From Eretmocerus hayati (taxonomy: Eukaryota > Arthropoda > Insecta > Hymenoptera > Aphelinidae), in NCBI GenBank assembly GCA_029851415.1, contig CM056741.1:146990522-147054521 (forward strand): a DNA stretch of 64,000 nt, written 5' to 3'. A program made the position numbers and the translations under genes. The first letter of the stretch is position 1. Every line of letters begins with the position of its first letter. This document shows positions 45,225 to 58,500 of the stretch, piece by piece. Below the pieces are notes generated by a model that did no database searches, was not told the origin of the DNA, and worked only from the letters and a program-made list of their open reading frames with translations.

Positions 45225-48200
45225 GTTCGCGGGCTCTTGCTCGTTATTGTGAACGATTGCGAGTAGCTCGTCTAGTGTGCGCGAGAACCAGGTCGATCGA
45301 AAATGCTGGCTCAGAGAGGATAATCTTCACTTCTTTCAAGCGTGGAACTGTCTACTATCCTACGACCTGAGTTGATATTTGTTCCATTTGACTTTTTTTG
45401 AATTTCTGGCTCCCTCAAATTCGTTGATTGAATGGATTTGATACAGGTTTGTGTGCTTATATTGACTCATTTTTTTGGAGGTTTTGATTGATTAAACCTT
45501 GATTGATTGATGACGTGATTGAGATTTTTCATCTATTTGGATTTTTCAAGTTGTTAATCATCATATTTCTGATGAAGCTTTTACATCAATATTGATCGTG
45601 TCCATCAAATTTCGTGGCATTGGATGTCAGGATTCATTGAATTGCACAGAATTACATTGTATATGTTTTAGGGTCCGTTGAAACCAAACGTTGATTTAAT
45701 TTAATTTAATGGGTTGCAATATTCTCCTGCTTTCATTCACCCTGTCGCCAATCAATTCCAATAAAAAATGTGTTGTGGGATTCAGGAAATAATATTGGAG
45801 ATGCAGAGAAAATAATCTCTCACGCCGAACACCAGGCAAAAATAATCCGAGACAAAAAGCACAGTAACATGGGGAAAGCCAACTCAAGAAATGATTGATA
45901 ATGAGGAATTTAGATTCGTTATCTTCGCATTCACAACGCTTGAATTGTTTTGCCTCTCACATCAATTCTTCACGACTGAGATTCATTGGCAACATGCTCA
46001 AAACTCGGCATTATCAAATATTATCTCAGTATCTCGTGAATATAGCTGACTTGATTTTAATCAACTGATGCACGTGACAGATATTTCGGTATTATCGATG
46101 AATTTTCCGTCAATTACCTAGTCTCAAGGCTGACCCCGAGTGTTCCTCAATTTTCAATCATCAAATGTACGCAATTTATCAATGGAGAATATGAATGGAA
46201 AAAACACTAATTACCACACAACAAAACTCATGCAATAGTCATAATTAGACAACCGACACGTACCAATGCTTTGAAAGCGTGGTTTTTGCCTCGCTTGAAT
46301 CTCATCTGGGTCCAAGTGAATTATAATTACAAATTTTATTGTATTGAAAATGCGGAAAGTCTCGAGCAAACTAATTCATGCTATATTTCTTCTGCATTAG
46401 GTAGTAAGCATACAGTTAAGATTAGTCAACCTCTTTCTCAGAAAATTTCACATTACTTTGTAGAATTTTGATAATCATGAGCCTGGTAGTAATATGACCA
46501 TTTTTTCTGGACACCTATGACCTGTAGCAATGCAACTTGGTCAGTCATTGTCCAAAAAATTTTCACCGTTTCTATGAGGGAACCGCAAATTAACATCAAC
46601 AACAGTATGATGTTGTAAACTATCAAAACGTGGAAAGTTCAAGTACTGCCTCGACATTATGTGACTTACTGTAGTAAAGGGATTGTATAACTGGCGTAGT
46701 TATAGTACTGTGGCAGCCGATTGATCATTATCACTGTAGCAAAGACAGCGGGTGTTCGACCTGATTACAGAAGATCTGAATCAAATTCGACATCAAAATT
46801 AGGAGCTACATAGCAATCAAATTCCAGAAAATTCATCGCGATAGACAAATTCAGTCCCGTTGGTTTCGTTCATCATGACCTTACTCTTTGATCTCTTTTC
46901 ACGGTATCTACTAAAGTAATGAATCGAGTAATACGGTTGTATTTTTCGCAGTATTCAAATCCTACGGTACTACCATCAAAATCGCCTCACCGTAATGCTT
47001 GCACAGGAGATAGTGCTATTCTGAAATTTTTACCAGGGTTCTTCCAATCTTGAAGATAAGAATTCAAGCAAATAAAAAATGAAGAGAGTACTCAACAGCC
47101 TATGAAATCTGATTAGCTGAAATTTTATCATACTGTGAGCAAAATCATGTTGCACTTCATGTAAAGAGCTGTTATGATTTCTAAATGACATAGATTACGT
47201 GTTCCCTGTGCAAAAATACTATACCAAAAAGTACCGCACGAGTAACTGAGCACCCTTTCAACAAATTGCAGAACGGTATTTTGTGATCAGAATTCATAAT
47301 TTCAGAAAAAATTGCAGCCTAACTTATTTGGGATGAGCACAAAATCCATGCCACAGAAAATATACTTTGATTTGGTTCAATCCATTTTTTTGCGTAGTAT
47401 ATGAGTCTAATTGTGATGAGAAAATGTTCATTGATGCAACAGTAGTTCACGGAACCTGAACACGAAAGTTTGAATCCATCTCCTACTGCTAAATCTGACA
47501 AGCTGTGCGTAAAAGTGCGAAACCCATGCAGAAGAGACACTTTGACGCAAAGTGTTATGTCAAAAGTAAAGTGAGTAAGCCTAATTGTTCGCTTCGGATG
47601 GGAATTCATATGTTCTTGAAAATGTGGTAAAAGTTAACAAGCAAGCCCCGGAATTCCTTTCGGAACGATGCGATTAATGCTGACTCTTCGATTTTGAGTA
47701 ATCGCAGATTAACGGTACTTTGGTTTTTCATTTCACGAATCATAGGTAAATTGAGTACCGTCGTAAAAATCGTGACGTAATGGCTCTATTTTCCGATAGG
47801 TAATCATTCTACCAAGCTCAAATGCGCAGTTCCTAGAGGTCCAACTCTCTAATTGCATCATGCAATACGCAATAACTTTGACAAAGATCTCTGAAAATCT
47901 TTAATTTTTTTCTACCACACCCAGGATTAACGCTAATCTTCAACAAATCAAACTGACGCCATACACTCTCTCATCTATAAATAAATTCGTTCCAGGTACA
48001 GATATCCCAACTTCGCTAACGATAAATAGTCCCCAGATCTTCAACAACCCATTCAGAAGCTTATTCTGCATTGAAAGCGATCGCACGTGCCCATAGAAAC
48101 CTGATGGTGCCTCACAACAACAAGCCCAGCCGCCAAGTACACACCAGACATCCTTAACACAATCTCAAGAGCCAGTTGCCTGAAAGAGCTTTCTTTCTTA

Positions 48201-48553
48201 TATCCAACACCGCGAACGACGTCGTTGCAGCTATTATTCCGTGGCAAAGTACACACGCCAGCCATGCAGTTTGAGGGTGAAAAGAGAATGTGAAGGCTCC
48301 CGGCCAGCCTCACTGAAAGCGATGGAGGCGGGTGTGTGCAATTCTCACCCTACAAGGCTGCTGCACCTCTTTTTCGCAACTCTTATGTCCTCCTCGTCGT
48401 CGTCGTCGTCGGCTTCTGACATCGCTTCTTTTCTGTCGTGGACATCATCAATAGTGAATCCGTCCCTTGACTAACTATACCCTGTGACAACGATACGATC
48501 TTTGTTGGCGTTGTAGAAGAGGACCGTGCCAATAGCTTGGGGCGAGGTAAAGC
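45225..48553. other. Upstream region of the receptor-like gene, nothing firm
   Basis: AT-rich with no supported coding sequence. A short TCG microsatellite lies at 48393-48411. A 5' untranslated exon may be present but cannot be placed. Confidence 0.4.
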
Positions 48554-48796
48554 ATGGCTTTACTACTCATGGGCGAGATGATGCTTGTGATGCTGTTGGG
48601 TGTGGTAATGGCTTATTACCCGTCGACGCGGGAGGCTGATGCCGCACTCATTGGAAAATGTTGCCCCGATGGGCAGGCGCTTGGATACACGGGATTCAGT
48701 AGCAGCGGGAATCTGGAGTGTGTGACTTTGAGAGAATTTTCTGCACGGGTGGTCCGTGCTAATAACTCGTTGTGGCTGAATCGAGTTTCTTCACAG
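48554..48796 (+). CDS. First coding exon of a secreted/membrane Cys-rich protein, probably methuselah-like receptor
   Basis: The frame begins MALLLMGEMMLVMLLGVVMA, a classic signal peptide, and after about 30 residues reads GKCCPDGQALGYTG and NLECV. It ends phase 0 at donor TCACAG|GTGAGC (81 codons). The paired Cys-Cys-Pro after the signal peptide and a third Cys about 19 residues on are typical of the ectodomains of methuselah-like class B GPCRs of insects. The downstream exon at 58884 is in the same phase and supplies seven more cysteines. The identification rests on the cysteine pattern only, as the seven-helix part is not in the window. Confidence 0.6.
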
Positions 48797-49659
48797 GTGA
48801 GCTACTCTGCCGTGTTCCTTAGACTCATTTGTTCAACGATGATCTATAATGTTGCTACGAGGAGGCAAGCTTTGATGTGATTCCGATGCAAGTAGAATAT
48901 TGTTTTGAGGACTGAAATACTGAAACAGGACAATCACTTTAGAATATCTGTGTGAAATGAATCTTATTCTATACTCGCATCAAATATGAAATTTACCCGA
49001 GAATTCGAATGATTAAATTTCTGAGAACTGTTAGAATCTCGGTTATCATGAAATTTCATTGTTCAAAAATTTTACATTTGTCGCTTCAATAAATAGAAGA
49101 TTTGATTCAATAATCTAGTGATACAAAGAAACAACCCGAGTCTTTCAAAAAATTTCACTCATCCTAGAAATAGCTCACCAATGCGCCATTGTCAACCAAA
49201 ATCACCGAATGATCTTGACCATTTTAGAACAATTATTTCTAAAAGTCTCCCCTTAATCACTCAGCGAGCTATCCTCACTTCGTTTTTCTGTTATGTTCGC
49301 TTGATGTGAGAAAGATGTCCTACATCTTCAACAATCTCTAAATGTATCTGAATTCTTACTGAATTGATATGTTTCCGAAGTAGTTTAATATGATGAAGAT
49401 TTATTGTGTGACTTGGAGATGTAGTGGAACTCAAATTATTATTATTATTTTATTATAATAATTAAGGAGCCAGGCAAAACTTGTCCGTCCACATACTGCG
49501 TATCGGGTCGCCTATGCGGAAGGGGTGAAGTGTGATGGGTGGGTGGATGGGTCATGGTTGGGTCATGGGTGGGTGGGTTGGTGGGTGAGTGAGGGTTAAT
49601 GGTCAGGTGGGTAGGTTGGTGGATGGATGGAGTGGAAATCATTAAAGTTCAAGTGATAC

Positions 49660-50280
49660 GTTCCACTAAGTTCCAGTGAAAATTTCACTAGAAAATCAGT
49701 GAAAATTTCACTAAAAAATTAGCGAAAATTTCACTAAAGAATCAGCAAAAATTTCACTGAAAAATCAGCGAAAATTTCACTAAGAAATCAGCGAAAATTT
49801 CACTAAAAAATCAGTGAAAATTTCACTAAAATTTCAGTGGAAGTTCACAAAAAACAGTGAAAATTTCACTAAAATTTCAGTGAAAATTCCACTGAAAAAT
49901 TAGTGAAAATTTCACTGAAATTTCAAAGAAAATTGACTCAAAAATCAGTGAAAATTTCACTAAAGAGTCAGTGAAAATTTCACTGAAAAATCAGTGAAAA
50001 TTTCACTAAAAAATTAGTGAAAATTTCACTAAAAAATTAGTGAAAATTTCACTGAAAATCCAGTGAAAATTTCACTAAAAAATCATTGAGAATTTCACTA
50101 AAAATTCAGTAAAAATTTCACTAAAAAATCGGTGAAAATTTCACTACAATTTTACTAGAATTTCAGTGAAAATCACCTTATCTTCAGAAAAATTTCCACT
50201 GGAATTGCAGTGAAAATCGCTAGAGTTTCAGTGAAACTTTCATTGAAATTCCAGTGAAAATCGCTCAAGGTTCCACTGTC
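49660..50280. repeat. 23 bp minisatellite in array unit 1
   Basis: Units close to AAAATTTCACTAAAAAATCA plus GTG repeat about 25 times with substitutions. Shorter, degraded versions lie at 51440-51790 and 52495-52845 in the next two units. Confidence 0.85.
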
Positions 50281-50559
50281 TATTAGATTCGAATAGTTGT
50301 TTATTTCAGTATAATTGCATCATTGGATGTAAGTAACTATTTCGAAATTAGTGTATTGACTGAGTCAAATGAGATGGGCAATAAGGGTATACATGTTATT
50401 CATTGCTGGAGAGAGAAATATCCTTCGTGATTAGTTTTCTATCTAGGTACAAATCATAAGTGGGATAAGAGTCATAAGGCAAATAATCGTAGATTTCGCA
50501 ACATCCTTCTAACAAATTAAATTAATTAAGCGTCTGTCCGATTTTATCCGTCCGGATGC

Positions 50560-51110
50560 CTCGTATCGTGGTGACATCGTTGGTGCTGTTGGTAGATTAG
50601 TGGGTCCGGTGGGTCGGTGGGGTCCGGTGGGTCGGCAGGTCGGTGGGTCCGTGTTGGTGATGCTGGTGATGACTTTTGTCTTATCCGTACGGATTGGGGC
50701 TGTGACTAAGGCAGGAGCTTAGGTTTTTGCTGGGGCCGAGGCTGAGGATAAGGATGGGCCTGTGGCTAGGGATGAGGCAAGGCCTATGGCTTGGGGCGAG
50801 GCTGGGCTAAGGCTGGGGCTGGAGCCGGGCCGAAGCTGAGGATGGACTGAGGCTGAGGTTGTGACTGGGACTGAGGCTGGAACTGTGGCTGGAACTGGGG
50901 CTGGGGCCGTGGATAGGGCGTGGCTGAAGCTGTGGCTCGGGCTGGGGCTGGGGCTGAGGCTGAGGCTAAGGCTGGGGCTGAGGCCGAAGCTAAGGCTTAG
51001 GCTGAGGCTGGAGCTAAGGCTGAGCTGGGTGTTTGTCTGAGGTTGGTGCTGAGGCTGAGACTGGGGCTGTGGCTGAGGCTGGGGCTGGGACTGGGGTTAA
51101 GGCCGTGGAT
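50560..51110. repeat. G-rich minisatellites (GGTCGGTGGG and GGCTGG types) in array unit 1
   Basis: 50580-50650 repeats GGTGGGTCGGTGGGTCC-like blocks, and 50690-51115 is a degenerate GGCTGG/GGCTGA hexamer array. Both lie between the 5' and 3' parts of unit 1. Confidence 0.75.
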
Positions 51111-51257
51111 GGGGCGTGAAATTATTCTTTCAGAATCCACTGTATTATGAAATCTTAACGTTACATTGTTGAACTACAGAAGCATTTCAGGGGTCCATAC
51201 CATATCAGAGACACTTCCAAGCCGGACGAGCGTTAGCGAGGTAGGCAAAAACGCTAG

Positions 51258-53367
51258 TTAAAATAATTAAAAGCCCAGCCAAAATTTGTCCGTCAGCATC
51301 TCGCGTCTCGGGTTGCCTATCGGCAGGGGGTGAAGGGCGATGGGTGGCCGTATGGGTCATGGTTGGGTCATGGGTGGGTGGGTTGGTGGGTGAGTGGTCA
51401 GGTGGGTTGGTTGGTGGATGGACGGAGTGGAAATCACTAAAGTTCAAGTGATACGTTTCACTGAATTTCAGTGGAAATTTCACTAAAAATCCAGTGAGAA
51501 TTTCACTATAAAATCAGTGAAAATTTCACTAAAAAATCAACGAAAATTTCACTAAAATCCCAGTGGAAATTTCACTAATATTTCAGTGAAAATTGGTTGA
51601 ATTTTAGTGGAAGTTCTACTGAGATTTCAATGAAAATCGTTGAAAATCGTTCAAGTTTCAGTGAAAGTTTCATTGAAATTCCCGTGGAAAATTCTAGAGT
51701 TTCAGTGAAACTACATTTTCAGTGAAATTCCTGTGGAAATTTCTAGAATTTCAGTGAAACTCTCACTGAAATTTCAGTGGAACTTCCAATGAAATTTCAG
51801 TGAAAACCGCTCAAGTTTCCACCGTCTATTAGATTCGAGTAGTTGTCTATTTCAGTATAATGCCATCATCGGATGTAAATAACTATTCCGAAATTAGTGT
51901 ATTGATTGAGTCAAACGAGATGGGCAATAAGGGTATACTTATTCATTGCTGAAGAGAGAAATATCCTTCGTGATTAATTTTTCATCTAGGTACAAATCAT
52001 GAGTGGGATAGGATTCATAAGGCGAATAATCGTAGACTTCGCAATATCCTTCCAACAAATTAGATTAATTAAGCGAAATTTCCAGATTCTTACTGGAGAT
52101 TCAGGAGCCTCACAATGCGCAACATTACACCAACTCAATAGTTCTCAATGACAGTTACTAGGTTACATCAAGGAAACTATTTTTTCCGAATCCACTGTAT
52201 TATAAAATATCAACGTTACATTGTTGAACTACAGAAGCATTTCAGGGGCTCATACCATATCAGAGACACTTCCAAGCCGGACGAGCGTTAGCGAGGTAGG
52301 CAAAAACGCTAGTTAAAATAATTAAAAGCCCAGCCAAAATTTGTCCGTCAGCATCTCGCGTCTCGGGTTGCCTATCGGCAGGGGGTGAAGGGCGATGGGT
52401 GGCCGTATGGGTCATGGTTGGGTCATGGGTGGGTGGGTTGGTGGGTGAGTGGTCAGGTGGGTTGGTTGGTGGATGGACGGAGTGGAAATCACTAAAGTTC
52501 AAGTGATACGTTTCACTGAATTTCAGTGGAAATTTCACTAAAAATCCAGTGAGAATTTCACTATAAAATCAGTGAAAATTTCACTAAAAAATCAACGAAA
52601 ATTTCACTAAAATCCCAGTGGAAATTTCACTAATATTTCAGTGAAAATTGGTTGAATTTTAGTGGAAGTTCTACTGAGATTTCAATGAAAATCGTTCTAA
52701 ATCGTTCAAGTTTCAGTGAAAGTTTCATTGAAATTCCCGTGGAAAATTCTAGAGTTTCAGTGAAACTACATTTTCAGTGAAATTCCTGTGGAAATTTCTA
52801 GAATTTCAGTGAAACTCTCACTGAAATTTCAGTGGAACTTCCAATGAAATTTCAGTGAAAACCGCTCAAGTTTCCACCGTCTATTAGATTCGAGTAGTTG
52901 TCTATTTCAGTATAATGCCATCATCGGATGTAAATAACTATTCCGAAATTAGTGTATTGATTGAGTCAAACGAGATGGGCAATAAGGGTATACTTATTCA
53001 TTGCTGAAGAGAGAAATATCCTTCGTGATTAATTTTTCATCTAGGTACAAATCATGAGTGGGATAGGATTCATAAGGCGAATAATCGTAGACTTCGCAAT
53101 ATTCTTCCAACAAATTAGATTAATTAAGCGAAATTTCCAGATTCTTACTGGAGATTCAGGAGCCTCACAATGCGCAACATTACACCAACTCAATAGTTCT
53201 CAATGACAGTTACTAGGTTACATCAAGGAAATTATTTTTTCCGAATCCACTGTATTATAAAATATCAACGTTACATTGTTGAACTACAGAAGCATTTCAG
53301 GGGCTCATACCATATCAGAGACACTTCCAAGCCGGACGAGCGTTAGCGAGGTAGGCAATAACGCTAG
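51258..53367 (+). repeat. Two nearly identical 1055 bp units in tandem
   Basis: Positions 51258-52312 and 52313-53367 differ at only a handful of bases (for example GAAAATCG against CTAAATCG near 51647/52702), indicating a recent duplication. The identical minus-strand frames at 51205-51483 and 52260-52538 are low-complexity by-products spanning the unit junction. Confidence 0.9.
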
Positions 53368-53639
53368 TTAAAATAATTAAAAGCCCAGCCAAAATTTGTC
53401 CGTCAGCACCCCACGTATCGGGTTGCCTATGTGGAGACCCAAGTATGATAAGTGACCGAATGGGTCATGAGTGGGTCGATGAGTGGGTGGATGGATGAGT
53501 TGGTGGTTGGGTGGCTGGGTAGGTGTTCGGGTGGCTATATAGATCGAAGGGAGTGTAAGTGGTCGGGTGGATGCGTTGGTTGGGGTGTCGATAGTTGACG
53601 GTTGATTTTGCACGGTGGAAGATGTCTGTCAATTGTTGA

Positions 53640-53775
53640 CCTACGCAGTTGACTTAGGCAGTTGACTAAGGCAGTTGACTTAGGCAGTTGACTTAGGCAG
53701 TTGACTTAGGCAGTTGACTTAGGCAGTTGACTTAGGCAGTTGACTTACGCAGTTTACTTAGGCAGTTGACTTTAG
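53640..53775. repeat. 13 bp minisatellite (GCAGTTGACTTAG)
   Basis: About ten near-perfect copies, degrading on the right into GTTGACTATGGAC variants. Confidence 0.9.
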
Positions 53776-53919
53776 AACGTTGATTATAGACCGTTGACTA
53801 TGGACTGTTGGCTTTAGACTGTTGCCAATACTGATTTTTACCAATTATCAAGTTACCCATTACTCAACTGATGAGTTGGTCTATCAAGCTGAACTATTGT
53901 CCAAATCATCTCGTATACC

Positions 53920-55510
53920 TCTGTAATTCGGTCTAGTTTGGTCCAGTTCGGTATGATAGATGGCTGTATATGAGTGATGGGTAAGCGAATGCCTGGATGG
54001 ATGAATGGGGATGGAGATCGGAATAAGAAGTACTTTATCAATTTGGTCTAGATCGGTCTAGTTCGGCGTAATTAGGGTAAGTTCGGTGTAACTCAATTGC
54101 ATTCAGTCTAGTTTGGCTTAAGTAAGTCTAGTTCGGTCTAGTTTGCTCTTATTCTGGTACAAATAACAAGTGGGTTGGGATTCATGAAGCAAATATTCAG
54201 GGGCTGTTTAGTATCTTTTCGATATGTATATGTTTTGCCTCAGTATCAATTATCAGGCTGAAGCTGGGACTGTGGCTGGGGCTGGAGCTGGGGGCCGTGA
54301 CTGGGGCTATGGTTAGGATTGTGGCTGGGACTGAGGCTGGGACTGAGTCTAGGTCCGTGGATGAGGATGGGGATGGAAATGGGGATGGGGATTCGGTGAA
54401 CTCAGGTCTAGTTCAATCTAGTTCGGTCTGGTACTGTGTAATTTTGCCGTGTTCGGTCTAATTCGATCAAACTCTGTCTGATTCGATCTGGTTAGATCAT
54501 GTTCGGTCTGTCGCGGTTTAGTTAAATTAATTTCGGTCTAATTCGATCTAATTTTGTTTTGTTTGGTTTAGTTAGGTCTAGTCCGATCTAGTTCGGTCTG
54601 GTGCGTTGTTGTTAGGCCGAAATTGGTCCAATTCAATTCAATTTTGTCCAGTTCTATCCGATCTAGGTCTAGTCCCATCTAGTTCGCTGTACTTGGGCCT
54701 GGTTTGGTCCAATTCGATCTTATTTGGTCAAGTTTGGTCAAATTAGGTTTAGGTTAGTGTAGGTCGGTCTAATCCGGTATAGTTCGATCTAGTTTGTTCT
54801 CTAGTTCACTCTAAATGAGCCTCATTCGGTCTAGTTTGGTGTAGTTAAGTCTAGTTCGGTCCAATTGAATCTAATCTGGTTTCGTTTGGTCCAATCAAGG
54901 CTAGCTCCGTCTAACTCGGTCCAGTACATTGTAGTTCGATCTAGTTTGATATAAATTGAGCTAATTTGGACCAGCTTGGTCTAATTCGGTATAGTTTGCA
55001 CTAGTTGGGTCAAGTTAGGTCTGATTTCGTCCACTTCAGTCTAGTTCGATCTAGAATGGCCTGATTCGGTATAATTCGATACAGTTTGGTCTAGATCGGG
55101 CCAATTTGATCTAACTCGGTCTAGTTTGGTCTAATTAAGTCCAGCTCGATCTTGCTCGGTCTAGTTCGGGGTAATTAGGTCTCATTCGGTCTAGTTTAGT
55201 TGAATTAGGTTTAGTTCAGTCTAATTCAGTTCAGTTGAGTCTGGTACGGTCTAATATGGTTTGGCTCTATCAATTCCGGTCTGGTTCGGTCTAGTTCAAG
55301 CCAGGTCGATCTACTTCGTTCTAGCTCGGTCTAGCTCGGTCCAGCTCGGTCTAGTATGGTCAAGTTCCGTCCAGTTTGGCCTCATTTGGTGTAGTTCGAT
55401 GTAGTCAGGTTCATTTCGGGTTTTCGGGCTATTCAGGTCTATTCTGGTCCAGTGCGGTCTAGTTTGGTCTAATGCGGCCTAGTTCGGTCTAGCCCGGTCT
55501 AATTGAAACC
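53920..55510. repeat. Degenerate 10 bp minisatellite (GTTCGGTCTA)
   Basis: More than a hundred diverged units over about 1.5 kb. A short island at 54160-54210 retains array-unit sequence (GGTACAAATAACAAGTGGG), showing that the minisatellite expanded inside unit 4. Confidence 0.8.
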
Positions 55511-58500
55511 AGTTCAACAGAAAAATCTCTTACACTGCTATTCATAGTCATTGATAACTTGCGGTTTAGTGTCCTTCCGCGCTGTAGTCGCTGTGGCCAA
55601 AGAACCAGTCCGACTTTCTGGTGTTCTGCTGCATTAGTGTACTGAAAGAATCTAAAGTAGATGCACAGACTTCAGTTCATCCTCATGCCACACCGACTAA
55701 AGTGCCCAACCCATGGAACAACTCTTAACTTTCAGGTTACCAACGACTATCAATAACAGTGTTAAGAGTTCGGGACTTTGAATCTGAATTTTCTAATATG
55801 ATATATCTATCAGCGGGTATCATTCAAGTTAATTACATTTTTGCGAATTACATAAAGAACTTCTTTCTGGCACCTTGAGTCCATCATCAATTATTATTTT
55901 ACAACCATCATCATTGAGCTAAAAAGCATTTCAGGGGCCTCTGACTTATCAAGGACATTTACAAGCCGAACGAGCGGTAGCGAGTGCGGCAATAACGCTA
56001 GTCATTATTAGGAATGCTCAGAAACCCGAGACATGATTCAGGAAAGAAACCCGTGATAAAAGTATCAAACCATCCGATATTACCAAGATCAGAAAAAAAC
56101 TCAGACCGATTCATACGATTGATGTGATTACGCCTATCCATCGATTCTGTATCTAAAATTTCTCCAGTGTGCAGCCCAAAAATCATTTCGAAAGATCAAT
56201 AAGTGACGTCTGCTCTCCAAGCTCAACCCTACTTTCAAGTTTTCTCGTGCATAGCTTGAGACGCAAGACGACATACATTTCAGTTCTTTCTTTCGTACTA
56301 CTTGACTTAGAGAGATACGTAAAGAGACACGCTTGACTGTGATGTTTACCGCCATTCCAGTCTGGTGCAACCATAGGATCATGCACGTATTCCACTCCGC
56401 GAAAAACTGGAATTTGATACGTCTGAGGAATATCTTGATGCTTTTAAGAATATTTGAATAAAGGATTCTCAAAAATGTCGACGCAACAAAAATTCAAAAG
56501 TGAAACAAGTGCAAGCTTCTGGTACATATCTCGAAATCCACGGAATGTCTGTCTGGTGACAAATACAATATACGCTGACAGATCACCGCCTGTGCACCTC
56601 TGAAATAAAGGTTTCCTTACTCGGTCGTGATTTTCTGATGCGATGTCAATGTATGCGATGAGCGTAGACTCGATGAGATGTATGTAGATACATTCGTGTT
56701 CACTCAGACACATTTGTTCGAGATGTGACTGTTTGCAGAATCGAAAAATCTAAGACTATCGCAAGATGTTGGAAGAACGAGTGACTCCTTAGTGCAGTCG
56801 AGCGTAAAACATTTGGCTCTTTTCTCGAGGTATCTGCACAGCTGCTGTCGTCTATTGTACTCGTTCAAATCGATGACGAGTTATTGAGCTTGAAGCTCGA
56901 TTTTGAGCGGTCAATGAATATCGAACTCGCTTCAGCAGCACATTGAACACTTACTGAATGAGAAACTATGAGTTTGACGAGGTTTTGAATTTTTCACGTT
57001 CTACTTGTTCTCTTATAATCATAGCAAATTTTGGAGAGTATTCACGCTAAAAAAAGATCGAGCTCTGACAGCAAAACAGAATTTGCTGTAAGGATCCTCG
57101 CTTATCCAACAATATTTTTATCTGGTCTTGCTATTTCTGCTGCCAAATCAGGCACAGTTTGCCTAGATAAATCAGCACACAAATTTCGCTAGAAGATGTT
57201 CTGCGAATCTAGAAACATTTTTGAGTTCAGCTAGCAAATTATTTTGCAAAAACAGCTACGCCATCTGCGCTGCAAAAAATTTTGGTGTCGCAGCGACTTG
57301 AAATGGGTAAAACAGCACAAGTTGCGTGCTGGGCGAGCTTCGTGTTTAGTTGATGCGGCTAATTTGCAACCAAAATAAATATAACCTCTTGTCATTGTTT
57401 ACATCCACATCACCCACTCTCCACAATTAATTGAATATTTAGAAGGCGAGTTTACTCATTTCTTTCCAATGGTGGTATGTCACCGTTGAAATACAATTGC
57501 ATTTGGCCATTCATAAAAGATCCTTCACCTCATATTCTTCAGGGCAAATTCAATAACAATGACATGTTTTGCTAGGTCTCAGTGGGTTGAGCTCTAGTTA
57601 CGACAGCAAATTATTTTCGTTGTCTGGAAACAGTAGCAGAAAATCGCTAGTCGAGCAGAAAAATTTGCTAGTTTAACCAAACTGTTTATAGCGTGTTCTA
57701 TAGCTTCGTTCTCCATTCACTCAGATTCTCGTCATTAATTAATTTTCATAACCAAAGAGTGTATCATGGTATTCACCCATATTCCATAATTCATGGTATG
57801 ATAACGAATAGACAAGCTTGAAGACTATTTTAATATTTAGTTCATTTGGCTTTACGAATGACTTATTTACTGTTCATCCATCTTCATTATTCTCACTGCG
57901 ACAACGACAGAGTAATCTTTCATCTCGTGCTTTCAAGGATCTACCGCGAAAGTGTTTTCTTTGACTTTAGAACCGGAAAAAACAAACTGTCCAAACCTTG
58001 CATGACTTATTCTCTAGAAGTTTTTGTAGGTCTGAGAGAGCCACAAGTAAAGACTCATACTGGGTCAAAAGCTCACAAACAGTATATATCACGAGCTGTA
58101 ACATCTTCTTGTTTTCCGGTAGATACGATATTTGTTCATCGACTTGGGAATCATTATTGGAAGCATAGAGTATTTTCCCCCTCGGTGAGTGTGATTCGCC
58201 TATCAAAGTATCGAGACATTTCATGGTTGGCTGGATGTACGATTTTTCTTCACTGATTATAAAAATTATATTTCCCATCTTCTGTGCGGGGAATAACTTT
58301 TCCGCGCGTTTTTTTCTATTTTGCTTTCCGCACAGCTGATGGGAAAATAGCGTTCGACACTCGGATAGGTTGATTTCCGCATTTTCGTGATAATTTTGAC
58401 CCTCGCTTTCGGCGCGGGCCGGAAAATATCACTCGTTGTGCGGAAACCAACATTCCCCCCCTCGTATCAAAATGTACTATTCCCGATCTGATTACATCTC

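Larger units (their letters stand above)
49453..56001 (+). mobile_element. Head-to-tail array of four units of a putative rolling-circle (Helitron/Helentron-like) element
   Basis: Units are 49453-51257, 51258-52312, 52313-53367 and 53368-56001. Each starts close to TTAAAATAATTAAAAGCCCAG and ends with CATTTCAGGGG...AGCGTTA...TAACGCTAG, a 7 bp stem hairpin running into CTAG. Homology stops precisely after CTAG at 56001 and begins at about 49453, so the ends of the array coincide with the unit ends. The bases flanking the array are A on the left and T on the right, as for Helitron insertion sites. Central parts differ: A-rich 23 bp, G-rich, 13 bp and 10 bp minisatellites. No Rep/helicase gene, so non-autonomous. 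The 5' end lacks the TC of canonical Helitrons, so a Helentron/DINE-like element or a plain satellite is the alternative. Confidence 0.6.

Noticed and set aside
51205..51483. 92-codon minus frame occurring identically twice (again at 52260-52538)
   Set aside because: Low-complexity Pro/Thr/His translation of a G-rich repeat crossing the junction of two array units; identical only because the units are duplicates.
49453..56001. CRISPR-like array of short repeats
   Set aside because: There are no constant spacers and no cas genes, the units are contiguous degenerate minisatellites, and the surrounding genes are eukaryotic with introns.
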